Shown here one piece after another: positions 26,633-35,087 of a stretch of DNA of 64,000 nt. The notes beneath the pieces are model-generated. The model worked only from the letters and a program-made list of their open reading frames with translations. It ran no database searches and was not told where the DNA came from. Source of the stretch: Agarivorans sp. Toyoura001. Lineage in GTDB: Bacteria; Pseudomonadota; Gammaproteobacteria; Enterobacterales; Celerinatantimonadaceae. The stretch lies in assembly GCF_005405585.1 (NCBI RefSeq), contig NZ_BJEQ01000001.1, positions 496,001-560,000 on the forward strand. The letters are read 5' to 3'. The position numbers were made by a program, and so were the translations under genes. Each line of letters begins with the position of its first letter. Position 1 is the stretch's first letter.

Positions 26633-26968
26633 GCGATAGCAATAGCCAAACTGGCTAAACCAGTGAAAATATCGCTTTGGTATTACAATTAGAAAAAAGC
26701 GTTTATTTTTTACAGTTTACTTGCTGATTTCCAACCTTATTGCGCATAACAAAAAATTAACAGTTTATTAATCACACAAGCTTAAACTAGCAACACCGTC
26801 TGTGTTATTAAGGCTTAAAGACATGTATCAGATCACTTTATAGAAATATCACCTTTATTTTAGTTAACTAATAAAAGAAAAGGGTCAAAACTGTCATAAA
26901 TGACAGTTACATTCAGCATGAAAACGCTATCATAGTAATTCAATCACGCCCATGAGGAAATTTTCGAT
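26633..26968. other. Intergenic region upstream of glgC
   Basis: A 336-bp A/T-rich stretch with no convincing ORF on either strand. It holds two perfect palindromic motifs: TTAGTTAACTAA (26860-26871) and AACTGTCAT-AA-ATGACAGTT (26889-26908). TATCAT near 26930 could serve as a -10 hexamer. It is best read as the glgC control region. Confidence 0.6.
26889..26908. promoter_or_regulatory. Palindromic operator candidate upstream of glgC
   Basis: AACTGTCAT and ATGACAGTT are perfect 9-bp inverted arms around AA. It lies about 60-80 bp before the glgC start, just upstream of the expected core promoter, a position fitting a dimeric regulator. I do not recognise the regulator. Confidence 0.5.
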
Positions 26969-28222
26969 ATGTCCGAAAACCGCTATTCCCATACTTCTAG
27001 TAACCGCTTAGTTCGACGTTCTGTTGCTTTGGTTCTTGCTGGAGGTAAAGGCACTCGTTTAAAAGAACTCACCAACAAAGTTGCCAAGCCAGCTGTATCT
27101 TTTGGCGGCAAGTACCGCATTATTGATTTCACCTTATCTAACTGCATCAACTCGGGAGTACGAAATATTGGAGTACTCACTCAATATATGGCTCACGACT
27201 TGATCATGCATCTTCAATCTGGTTGGCAAATTCTCAATCCTGCACTTAATGAGCGTGTATCCATTATTCCTGCTCAGCAGCGTACTGGAGAAAACTGGTA
27301 TCGCGGCACCGCCGATGCGGTATATCAAAACCTCGACATTATTGACCATGAGCACTATGACCGAGTATTGATTCTAGGCGGCGACCATATCTACAAAATG
27401 GACTACTCACGCATGATTAACTTTCATGCTGAAAACGGCGCAGATGTAACGGTGGCCTGTATTCGCAAACCACTTTCTCAAGCGTCTTCATTTGGCGTAA
27501 TGGGTCTAGATAGCGAAGGACAAATTGTTGATTTTGAGGAAAAGCCTGAAAATCCCAAATCAGACCCTCACAATCCTGAGCTGGCGCTAGTGTCTATGGG
27601 CGTTTATATCTTCAACATGGACGTATTAGACGATGAACTGCGTCAAGGCTTGCTAACCCCTGGTTACTCTCATGATTTTGGTCACAACGTTATTCCAAAC
27701 ATGATTAAGAACCGTAAAGTTTATGGTTATGTATTTGCAGATAAAGGCCACCCAGGCCGCACCGCTTACTGGCGTGATGTAGGTGATATCGACGAATACT
27801 TTGCTGCAAATATGGATTTAGTCGACCCTGATCCAGAGCTTGATTTATACGACCGCGACTGGCCAATCATCACCGATCAAAAACAGCGTCCGGGTGCAAA
27901 GTTTGTATTTAACGAAGATGATCGCCGTGGTTACGCTACAGATTCGCTATTATCGGCGGGTACCATTGTTTCTGGAGCTAAGGTAAATCGTTCGTTGCTC
28001 TCGCTAGACGTGCGAGTGGAAGAACATACCGAACTTGACCAAGTGATCGCTCTCAATGGTTGTAGCATTGGTAAAAACTGTAAAATTCGCAAAGCAATTA
28101 TTGCTGAAGACTGCGTAGTGCCAGACGGCACTGTGATTGGTTACAACGAAGAAGAAGACCGCCGCCGTTTCACCGTCTCTAAGGGCGGGGTAATACTCGT
28201 TGCTTGTGAAATGCTAAAATAA
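26969..28222 (+). CDS. glgC: Glucose-1-phosphate adenylyltransferase
   Basis: The 417-residue protein matches bacterial ADP-glucose pyrophosphorylase along its whole length. It has the nucleotide-binding LAGGKGTRLKELT (residues 23-35), KPAVSFGGKYRIIDF, the GTADAVYQN active-site segment, IVDFEEKP with the substrate-binding region, and a C-terminal left-handed beta-helix. It makes ADP-glucose for glycogen. No glgA, glgB or glgX lies in the window, so it is separate from a full glycogen operon. AGGAAA precedes the start. A palindrome upstream may be its operator; a strong bidirectional terminator follows. Confidence 0.97.
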   Translation: MSENRYSHTSSNRLVRRSVALVLAGGKGTRLKELTNKVAKPAVSFGGKYRIIDFTLSNCINSGVRNIGVLTQYMAHDLIMHLQSGWQILNPALNERVSIIPAQQRTGENWYRGTADAVYQNLDIIDHEHYDRVLILGGDHIYKMDYSRMINFHAENGADVTVACIRKPLSQASSFGVMGLDSEGQIVDFEEKPENPKSDPHNPELALVSMGVYIFNMDVLDDELRQGLLTPGYSHDFGHNVIPNMIKNRKVYGYVFADKGHPGRTAYWRDVGDIDEYFAANMDLVDPDPELDLYDRDWPIITDQKQRPGAKFVFNEDDRRGYATDSLLSAGTIVSGAKVNRSLLSLDVRVEEHTELDQVIALNGCSIGKNCKIRKAIIAEDCVVPDGTVIGYNEEEDRRRFTVSKGGVILVACEMLK

Positions 28223-28228
28223 ATTATT

Positions 28229-28267
28229 CAGCACTAGCAAACCGTTACGTTTGCTAGTGCTGTTTAT
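28229..28267. terminator. Bidirectional terminator between glgC and the EAL gene
   Basis: A 14-bp perfect stem (CAGCACTAGCAAAC / GTTTGCTAGTGCTG) with a six-base loop and a T-rich end. It overlaps the last bases before the convergent EAL gene's stop. Confidence 0.9.
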
Positions 28268-29517
28268 TCGACAAATAAAGTGTCGTCTTCTACCTTACAG
28301 TCCACCAACAGTACCACGTCATTACTTAAGTAAGTGCTAAAGGTTTTACACATTATATGGCTGCTTGAGTCTCGGTAAATTTTCGATAGTATTAACTGCT
28401 GAGGTTTTACCGCATCCAACGCAACCAAAGCATGAAAGTAAGGCCTGAAACTCCAATTAAAACCCACAAATTGCTCATCTTCAGTAATACCTTGCTGATT
28501 GACATCGAAGTTAGGCGAAATTTGGGTACCGTCGGTTTTACAAAGAAAGTACCTAAGAATACCCGCTTGCATCAATTGTGCAGCTAAGCTCACCGTAGAT
28601 TGCAATTGTTGCAGGGCGTGTTTCAAAGCTAGCACACTGGTTTTTACTTCGGCATTGTGCCTAACGGTTTCCAGCGTTTTCAGACTCTTTCGGTCTAAAT
28701 AACTCGCGAGTAAGTCTTTTACTTTGTCTTGGCTAAGATCTGGGGCTAGAAAATTAAGATCAGCTTTATGGAACAACCAACCTTGCATGTATTTAGCACC
28801 ACATTCTACGCCAAAGTGAAACTCTTGCTCAGTTTCTACGCCTTCACAAATTAGCTCACATCCAGCGCGCTGCGCCAAATCAGAAACCGACAATACCACA
28901 TCGGCGGGCAAGCCTCCTCGAGTGGCATTTTTAAACAAACGCATGTCTAATTTAATAATGTCTGGTTCTAAAGCAATAATACGGTCTAACTGTGACGCGC
29001 CGGCACCAAAGTCATCAATGGCCACTTTCAAGCCCGCTTGATGATAAGCCTTCACTACTCGCTTTAAATTATCCACGTTACCGCTAGCTTCAGTAATTTC
29101 GATCACTACGCGAGCAGGGTCAATACCTATTTCATCTATCATTGAAATAGTGGGGGTGCACAGTTTGCTACTCAGCATATCGACCCAGTCGGGCACAATG
29201 TTAATGGTGAGGAAACCGCCCTGCACCGAGTTAGCAAATTGCTCTAAGGCATTTTTTCGAATGGAGCGGTCAAGATCTCGGCGATTACTCAAGGAATACT
29301 GGCTGTTAATAAAAATCTCACCGGCACTCACTACCTTGCCATTTTTGTTATGTGTTCTGGCTAGCGCCTCGTAACCGGCAATTTTACCGGTAGGCAAAAA
29401 CACAATCGGTTGAAAATGCGGGTAGTAATGGTGCGGATTTAACAGCGGACGGTCTTCGGCTTTTATCGCCGATTTGATACTCACAACCTTATGACTAATA
29501 TTGTCCAATACCCTCAT
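28264..29517 (-). CDS. EAL-domain cyclic-di-GMP phosphodiesterase
   Basis: An EAL domain occupies about residues 30-275. The metal and catalytic residues are present: E50 in YEALAR, Asn in LTINIVPDW, Glu in VIEITEAS, the Asp pair in IDDFGAG, Lys in IIKLDM and Glu in CEGVETE, so it should hydrolyse c-di-GMP to pGpG. The C-terminal 140 residues look like a small sensor domain (GTQISPNFDVN, FVGFNWSFRPYFHAL, reminiscent of the Cache/PAS-like tail found after EAL in some proteins). There are no membrane helices, so it is cytoplasmic. The promoter lies in the gap before nasA's stop. Confidence 0.92.
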   Translation of the reverse strand: MRVLDNISHKVVSIKSAIKAEDRPLLNPHHYYPHFQPIVFLPTGKIAGYEALARTHNKNGKVVSAGEIFINSQYSLSNRRDLDRSIRKNALEQFANSVQGGFLTINIVPDWVDMLSSKLCTPTISMIDEIGIDPARVVIEITEASGNVDNLKRVVKAYHQAGLKVAIDDFGAGASQLDRIIALEPDIIKLDMRLFKNATRGGLPADVVLSVSDLAQRAGCELICEGVETEQEFHFGVECGAKYMQGWLFHKADLNFLAPDLSQDKVKDLLASYLDRKSLKTLETVRHNAEVKTSVLALKHALQQLQSTVSLAAQLMQAGILRYFLCKTDGTQISPNFDVNQQGITEDEQFVGFNWSFRPYFHALVALDAVKPQQLILSKIYRDSSSHIMCKTFSTYLSNDVVLLVDCKVEDDTLFVE

Positions 29518-29602
29518 CCTTGAAGTGTTGAGAAAAAGCTATCGCAAAAAATAAGCGCAAACCGTAGCGACAATTTGCGCTTATTTATGAATAGCTTAGT
29601 CG

Positions 29603-32284
29603 CTACTCCACGGTAACTGTTTTTATCATACGTTTGATTTCTGGTACACATGATCCACAATTAGTACCCGCCTTGCAATGGCTACCCACCTGGTCGGCGC
29701 TCTCGCAAGCATGTTCGGTAATCACATCGGCAATAGTTTGCTCGCGCACTTGATGACAAGAACAAACTATTTTACCCAAATCAGGAGCTGGACTAGTGCC
29801 CGCTAATACGCCTCGGCGAATATTGTCCGACATAGGTTGTTGTAGTAATGATTCTAACCAAGAACTGGCATTTAGCTGGCCCTTGGCAGTAACACTAAAA
29901 CTTGAGAACAGCTCACCTTCAATCACTAAGGCTGAACGGTAACGTTGTTGCTCGGTATCAGCAAAATCGAGGCTTTGCAGCTTGCTATTGGTGAGCAAAA
30001 ACTGCTTCAATTTACTGGCTAACTCCACCGCTTGGCTAGTATCGGCAATACGGTATAAATAGCCATCGCCCAAGCCTTGTTTTACCCAATAGTCTGCGGG
30101 TAAATCTTGGCATTGCTGCTTTGTTAATGGAGTTGCCGTTAGTAATACGGCTTCACTGACATAGTCCCACGAGCTTAATTTTACGGGTGTATGTTTCGAT
30201 TCAGGCTGACCAGAAATGGGGTCAACTGAGCTATCAACCACTTGGCTAACTAAGCCATCACTGGAGTATTGTGCGTTCCAATGAATAGGCATGAATAAGT
30301 GCCCAGGTTTTTGCCCTTCACTAATACTTAAACGTACTTTAAGCGCCCCCACTTGGCTGGTTAGGCTCACTACGTCACCATCACATAAACCTTGGTTAGC
30401 AGCATCTTGTGGGTGAACCTCTAACAAAGGTTCTGAAGCGTGACTGCTTAACTGCGGTGCCAAACCTGTGCGTGTCATGGTATGCCATTGATCGCGCACA
30501 CGGCCGGTATTGAGAACCAGCGGGAACGCTTGGCTCAATGGCTGCTGAGTGGTTTGGTTAGTTACCGCAATAAGTTGCGCTTTGCCAGAATCAGTCGAGA
30601 AGCGGCCGTCGCTAAACAAACTGCGGTTAGCGGCTTTTTTATATGTGGTAATAGGCCAACGTTGTGGCTCTATTTCATCAAAGGCCTGTTGATCTTTACC
30701 ACTCAAACCACTGATATTGAATTTTCGTTTACTGTCATCGGCTAATACCCCCGATAAGGCTGCATGCTCACTAAAAATGTCAGCAGAGCTTTGAAAGTCA
30801 AAAGCTTGCGCAAAGCCCATTTTTTTAGCCACTTGGCTCAGCAAATACCAATCGGGCTTAGTATCACCCTCGGTCTTAACAAACGCACGTTGGCGAGAAA
30901 TCATCCGCTCAGAATTGGTTACCGTGCCATCACGCTCCCCCCAACCTGCTGCAGGTAAAAGAACATCGGCGTAACGCGTGGTATCTGTTTCAGCAATACA
31001 ATCTGACACGACAACTAAGGGACAATTGAGTAAGGCTTCTCTCACCTTTGCCGACTCAGGCAAGCTTACCGCTGGGTTAGTCCCCATTATCCATATTGCT
31101 TTAATCTCACCACTGCCCACTTTTTCAAAGAGGTCTATCGCTTTATGACCTGGCTTTTGGCTAAGAGTATCGGTTTTCCAAAACTGCGATAACGCCGCCA
31201 AATGCTCTGGCACATAATCTAAATGCCCTGCTAATAAATTAGACAGCGCACCAACTTCGCGCCCTCCCATGGCATTGGGCTGGCCCGTAATAGAGAATGC
31301 ACTAGCACCCAACTTACCTATTTTTCCGGTTGCTAAGTGGTTGTTAATAATGGCGTTAACTTTATCTACGCCTTGGCTACTTTGATTCACCCCTTGGCTA
31401 AATACCGTTACACAGCGTTGATTGTCCGCAAACAACTGGAAAAAACGCAGCAGAGCCTCGGGCTCAACACCGCACGTTTTTGCTAGTGCGGGTAAATCAC
31501 CTGCATCTTCTACCGCACTCGCTACTGCATTTTCAAAACCCTCGGTAAACTGGCCAATGTATTCGGCATCTAGTTTTCCGTGCTCACTCAAATATGCGAG
31601 CAAACCATTAAACAAAGCGACATCAGTGCCGCCATTTAAGGGAAGGTGTAAATCGGCAATGTCACAACTGTCGGTACGACGCGGATCGATCACCACCACC
31701 TTTAAGTTGGGGTTTGCTTGCTTAGCGCGCTTTAACCGCTGATAAACGATGGGATGACACCAAGCAAGATTAGACCCCACTAAGGTCACTAATTCAGCAT
31801 GCTCTAAGTCTTCATAACTTCCTGGAACAATGTCTTCACCAAAAGCACGTTTGTGGCCAGCCACCGCTGAAGACATACATAACCGAGAGTTAGAATCGAT
31901 ATTTGAGCTACCGATAAAGCCTTTAATAAGCTTATTGGCAACATAGTAGTCTTCGGTTAACAATTGGCCGGATACATAAAAGGCCACAGATTCAGAACCA
32001 TGTTCGGCAAGAGTTTGGCTTAGGCGAGAGGCCACATAACTTAGCGCCTTATCTAGGGGCTCTTTATGACCTTTAATGTAAGCGCTTTGCAAGCGCCCTT
32101 CTTTAATCACTGTTTCGCCTAAAGCCGAGCCTTTTGAACAAAGCAAACCACTGTTTGCGGGGTGGGCTTGGTCGCCTCTCACTTCAACCGTTCCGTTATT
32201 CGCTACCTTCGCTTCTACGCCACACCCGGTGCCACAATATGGGCAGGTGGTTTTAATCCATTGTTGAGATTGCTGTTGAGACAC
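29603..32284 (-). CDS. nasA: Assimilatory nitrate reductase, large subunit
   Basis: The 893-residue molybdoenzyme starts with a [4Fe-4S] motif (CPYCGTGCGVEAKV...CSKG, residues 14-50) and continues with the bis-MGD fold of the NasA/NarB group. The last 60 residues form a BFD-like [2Fe-2S] domain (CSCHQVREQTIADV...CKAGTNCGSCVPEI), as in Klebsiella NasA. It reduces nitrate to nitrite in the cytoplasm for nitrogen assimilation. No nirBD, transporter or NasST genes are beside it. Upstream I find a good NtrC site and a GG-N10-GC sigma-54 promoter, so nitrogen limitation should induce it. Confidence 0.95.
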   Translation of the reverse strand: MSQQQSQQWIKTTCPYCGTGCGVEAKVANNGTVEVRGDQAHPANSGLLCSKGSALGETVIKEGRLQSAYIKGHKEPLDKALSYVASRLSQTLAEHGSESVAFYVSGQLLTEDYYVANKLIKGFIGSSNIDSNSRLCMSSAVAGHKRAFGEDIVPGSYEDLEHAELVTLVGSNLAWCHPIVYQRLKRAKQANPNLKVVVIDPRRTDSCDIADLHLPLNGGTDVALFNGLLAYLSEHGKLDAEYIGQFTEGFENAVASAVEDAGDLPALAKTCGVEPEALLRFFQLFADNQRCVTVFSQGVNQSSQGVDKVNAIINNHLATGKIGKLGASAFSITGQPNAMGGREVGALSNLLAGHLDYVPEHLAALSQFWKTDTLSQKPGHKAIDLFEKVGSGEIKAIWIMGTNPAVSLPESAKVREALLNCPLVVVSDCIAETDTTRYADVLLPAAGWGERDGTVTNSERMISRQRAFVKTEGDTKPDWYLLSQVAKKMGFAQAFDFQSSADIFSEHAALSGVLADDSKRKFNISGLSGKDQQAFDEIEPQRWPITTYKKAANRSLFSDGRFSTDSGKAQLIAVTNQTTQQPLSQAFPLVLNTGRVRDQWHTMTRTGLAPQLSSHASEPLLEVHPQDAANQGLCDGDVVSLTSQVGALKVRLSISEGQKPGHLFMPIHWNAQYSSDGLVSQVVDSSVDPISGQPESKHTPVKLSSWDYVSEAVLLTATPLTKQQCQDLPADYWVKQGLGDGYLYRIADTSQAVELASKLKQFLLTNSKLQSLDFADTEQQRYRSALVIEGELFSSFSVTAKGQLNASSWLESLLQQPMSDNIRRGVLAGTSPAPDLGKIVCSCHQVREQTIADVITEHACESADQVGSHCKAGTNCGSCVPEIKRMIKTVTVE

Positions 32285-32351
32285 GCTGTATACTCCTCAC
32301 CGTATTCATTCGCGAGTCGATGCTCTTCGCCCGCGTTTTATAAGGAATACA

Positions 32352-32369
32352 TAGCAAGAGATGAACCAA
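32352..32369 (-). promoter_or_regulatory. Sigma-54 promoter of nasA
   Basis: On the minus strand TTGGTTCATCTCTTGCTA has the invariant GG (-24) and GC (-12) separated by exactly ten bases, and a perfect TTGC -12 element; the -24 half is TGGTTC against consensus TGGCAC. Transcription would start near 32342, about 58 bp before the nasA ATG. Confidence 0.6.
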
Positions 32370-32460
32370 CAAAAAGCGCTAAAAAACCTATTACTTAAGG
32401 AGTAGAAAAAGCAGATATTGGCGCTAAAACCCCCTCAAAAAAACAGTCTGAGATAAACCT

Positions 32461-32477
32461 TGCACTCGATTGGTGCG
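32461..32477. promoter_or_regulatory. NtrC-binding site upstream of nasA
   Basis: TGCACTCGATTGGTGCG closely matches the enteric NtrC site TGCAC-N6-GGTGC. It lies about 127 bp upstream of the predicted sigma-54 start point, a standard enhancer distance. Confidence 0.65.
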
Positions 32478-32809
32478 AAACATCCCGAATTTGAGCCTTC
32501 TTGAATGTGCTAGCAAACCCGCTTTACCAACTAAAGATCTGTAAAATAGGCCTACATTTACGTTGCTCGGCTTTCTCGCACACCACCTCCATACTCTTGC
32601 TGCATGCCGCTTAGTGACTTCTACTCACCTTTTTGACAATTTTATTGCGACATCTGCTTGCAAATAAGCAAATGTTAAATAAGATCACCAATTAAGTTAA
32701 CGGTGGTATTTCAGCAAGTGCTGAATTTGCTGCGCCTCAGGGATGAGTCAACATAAAACGTACAAATATTAAACATTGGGTACTATCAGCCTGGTTATGC
32801 AGTTGGCTG

Positions 32810-33127
32810 TTGATTACCCTTATGCCAGTGATTAACGCGCACAGCTCTAGTGCTGGCGTTTGGCAGTCTATTTGTACTTTAGGTGGCTTTAAACTGGTTC
32901 AAGTAGAAGGTGCCAGCGACAACTCACCGCATTCCTCAAAAGGCAATCATTGTTCTTTAAGTCAGTTCAGCACTGTTGGTCATTCGGCGTTTACCCATTC
33001 GCTGTATCAACTGCTTGCTTTAGTGGCCATTACCCCAAGCTATTGGCTGGAAACCAGTAATACGCGTTACCTAGTGCAAAGCCCACGCTCACCTCCCACA
33101 ACATTCTTTACTGATACTTTTTTCTAA
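32810..33127 (+). CDS. DUF2946 small exported protein (N-terminus unclear)
   Basis: The visible start is a TTG, but the frame is open back to 32747 and encodes the rest of a signal/membrane segment (KHWVLSAWLCSWLLITLMPVINA, given in pieces: KHWVLSAWL, CSWLLITLMP). The mature part begins near AHSSS and contains ICTLGGFKLVQVEG and HCSLSQ, the pattern of DUF2946 proteins, which sit next to TonB, copper or PepSY genes. No ATG, GTG or TTG opens the full frame. An ATG at 32743 would join it if the AAAA at 32755-32758 were AAA, so a one-base frameshift or sequence error is likely. It precedes a PepSY protein on the same strand. Confidence 0.65.
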   Translation: MITLMPVINAHSSSAGVWQSICTLGGFKLVQVEGASDNSPHSSKGNHCSLSQFSTVGHSAFTHSLYQLLALVAITPSYWLETSNTRYLVQSPRSPPTTFFTDTFF

Positions 33128-33237
33128 GCCAATTTAGTCACTAATAAGTAATCTGAATAGTGTGTATTTGCGCCTTTATTTATAACAAATCGAAGGTGTA
33201 AGCAGGCTATTTAGCAGCTATGTAAAGGATAAATGTC

Positions 33238-34653
33238 ATGTTAAGCAAACCTGCTGTACAGACTGAAACACCTCTAAAAACAACAACTAAAAACCCGAAG
33301 TTATTTTATTTTGTGGCCTGGCGCTGGCATTTTTACGCCGGCCTATTTGTGGTGCCATTTCTAATTGTGCTATCGCTAACTGGGTTAGTCATGCTTTACG
33401 ACGATGCCATTGAACAAGCTGAATACTCGCAAATTATAAATATCGAACCTCAAACAACGCCGCTGGCCCCTTCTGTACAATTGGCTGCAGTAGCAGCGCA
33501 ATATCCCAATACACAAGTAAAACAATACCTCACTCCACCCGCGCCAGATAAAGCCAGCCGTTTTGCCATTTCAAACCAAAGTGATGCGGCTTTATTTATC
33601 ACCGTTAATCCCTATACCGCAGAGGTATTAGGCGAAATAAATCGAGATGAAAGCTGGTACAGCCTAGCCAACGACATTCATGGCACTTTACTCATCGGTG
33701 ATACAGGAGACAGGCTAATTGAAATAGCTGCCAGCCTAAGCATTGTATTGCTAATCACCGGCTTATATCTTTGGTGGCCAAGAGACAAAGCCAGTAAAGC
33801 GGGCTTTCTAAAAATTCGTTTCAATAGCGGGAAAAGGCTATTGTGGCGTGATTTACATGCCAACATCGGTGTTATTACAGGTGTATTTTTGCTGCTATTT
33901 TTGGTGTCTGGCTTATCTTGGGCCGGTATTTGGGGCGGCAAATTCGTAAAACCGTGGAACAGTTTTCCTGCAGAAAAGTGGGACAATGTGCCGCTATCTG
34001 AAGTCGACCACAGCAGCATGAACCACAGCCAAAGCAAAGAGGTAGCTTGGAACTTAGAGCAAACCCCAATGCCCAACTCGAAGGCGCAGCTCAATACGCT
34101 ACATGCAGCTAACTCATTGAATATCGATCAGGTGGTAAACTTTGCTTTAGCCAATGGGTTTAGCCGATTCAGAGTTAACTTTCCTAGCTCTGAGACAGGT
34201 GTTTTTACCGTTTCAGCCAATACCATGAGTGGTGATATTAGCGATGCCACCCAAGATAGAACCACCCATATAGACCAATACAGCGGTGAAGTTCTGGCTG
34301 AAGCTGCCTGGCCAGACTACAGCCTAATGGCTAAGTTTATGGCTGCTGGCATTGCGCTTCACCAAGGTGATATGGGGTTAGCAAATGTTATTGCCAACAC
34401 TTTACTATGTGTAGCCTTTGTCTTTATTGCGATATCTGGGGTGGTGATGTGGTGGTTACGCAGGCCTAAAGGGGCGTTGAATCTTGCTGCGCCACCACTG
34501 CCACAAAACCTGCCATTATGGAAATCTGCCAGCCTAGTAATGATTGCAGTATCGCTCATGTTCCCCTTAGCAGGCATCAGTTTGCTTAGCGTACTGCTGT
34601 TAGATTTTATCTTACTATCTCGTGTACCAGTGCTGAAACGGTTAACAGATTAG
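33238..34653 (+). CDS. PepSY-associated transmembrane protein (PepSY_TM)
   Basis: The 471-residue inner-membrane protein has four helices: about residues 28-50, 165-183, 210-232 and 390-410, plus a C-terminal hydrophobic pair. It has the PiuB-like signature FYFVAWRWHFYAGLFVVPF, the HGTLLIGDTGDRLIE loop and LLWRDLHANIGVI, with conserved His residues that may bind heme or metal. Relatives are iron-regulated membrane proteins thought to reduce ferric siderophores or flavins after uptake. The DUF2946 gene just upstream supports a metal-related role. No clear Fur box was found. Confidence 0.88.
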   Translation: MLSKPAVQTETPLKTTTKNPKLFYFVAWRWHFYAGLFVVPFLIVLSLTGLVMLYDDAIEQAEYSQIINIEPQTTPLAPSVQLAAVAAQYPNTQVKQYLTPPAPDKASRFAISNQSDAALFITVNPYTAEVLGEINRDESWYSLANDIHGTLLIGDTGDRLIEIAASLSIVLLITGLYLWWPRDKASKAGFLKIRFNSGKRLLWRDLHANIGVITGVFLLLFLVSGLSWAGIWGGKFVKPWNSFPAEKWDNVPLSEVDHSSMNHSQSKEVAWNLEQTPMPNSKAQLNTLHAANSLNIDQVVNFALANGFSRFRVNFPSSETGVFTVSANTMSGDISDATQDRTTHIDQYSGEVLAEAAWPDYSLMAKFMAAGIALHQGDMGLANVIANTLLCVAFVFIAISGVVMWWLRRPKGALNLAAPPLPQNLPLWKSASLVMIAVSLMFPLAGISLLSVLLLDFILLSRVPVLKRLTD

Positions 34654-34671
34654 GTAAATTAAAGACATAAA

Positions 34672-34706
34672 AAAGCCAGAGTGAACCGTTGTTCGCTCTG
34701 GCTTTT
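34672..34706 (+). terminator. Terminator between PepSY protein and convergent gene
   Basis: A 15-bp stem from AAAGCCAGAGTGAAC pairing with GTTCGCTCTGGCTTT (one G-U), CGTT loop. A flanks upstream and T downstream allow use from both sides. Confidence 0.87.
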
Positions 34707-34723
34707 AAGCTCTCATGTATCAC

Positions 34724-35083
34724 TCACTCATTAGCAGGGGTGAAGTAAGTTTTTATCCATTCATAAAAAACCGCTTCAGACAGTTCAGCGTTAGCCAAAC
34801 TTATAAACTCACCATCTGGGTCTTGGTCTTTATAAGAGAACTGATAAGACACTTGCTCGGGATCTTGGTCATGTAAAACCACAATAATTCGTTTGCCTGA
34901 TTTTAAGCAATCAATGGTCATAATATCTGCTGGCACGCCATTTTTTCGCATGTTACGGCTTATGCCAATCACCGGGTCAATATCTTTAAAATCTTGCTGA
35001 ATACGAAAATGCGCCAAGTTAGCCACATCAGAAAGACTGACTAAACGTTGCTCGCTGAGCGATTTTGCTTGCGTGTTTTCCAT
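34724..35083 (-). CDS. Hypothetical protein co-encoded with RNase HI
   Basis: The 119-residue soluble, acidic protein has no signal or membrane segment. Motifs such as RNMRKNGVPADIMTIDCLKSGKRIIVVLHDQDP (pieces: GVPADIMTIDCLKSGKR, IIVVLHDQDP) and YEWIKTYFTP suggest a compact alpha/beta fold. I do not recognise the family. Its start is only 4 bp after the RNase HI stop, so it is translated from the same mRNA and its function may relate to that gene or to housekeeping. Similar small genes occur in related marine gammaproteobacteria, in my impression. Confidence 0.7.
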   Translation of the reverse strand: MENTQAKSLSEQRLVSLSDVANLAHFRIQQDFKDIDPVIGISRNMRKNGVPADIMTIDCLKSGKRIIVVLHDQDPEQVSYQFSYKDQDPDGEFISLANAELSEAVFYEWIKTYFTPANE

Positions 35084-35087
35084 TACA

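Larger units (their letters stand above)
32285..32742. other. Control region between nasA and the DUF2946 gene
   Basis: About 460 bp without a supported ORF. The nasA-proximal half carries a sigma-54 promoter (about 32352-32369, minus strand) and an NtrC site (32461-32477). The distal half presumably holds the promoter of the DUF2946/PepSY genes and a small perfect hairpin TTCAGCA/TGCTGAA (32710-32725). Confidence 0.6.

Noticed and set aside
26820-26845. CRP-like site near glgC (TGTAT-CAGA-TCACT)
   Set aside because: The half-sites are separated by four rather than six bases and one is poor.
28499-28702. Plus-strand ORFs opposite the EAL and NasA genes (also 30482-30745 and 31422-31742)
   Set aside because: These are antisense shadows of strongly supported genes with no motifs of their own.
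33128-33237. Possible Fur box before the PepSY gene
   Set aside because: I looked for the GATAATGATAATCATTATC-type repeat and found no convincing match, so iron control is not claimed.
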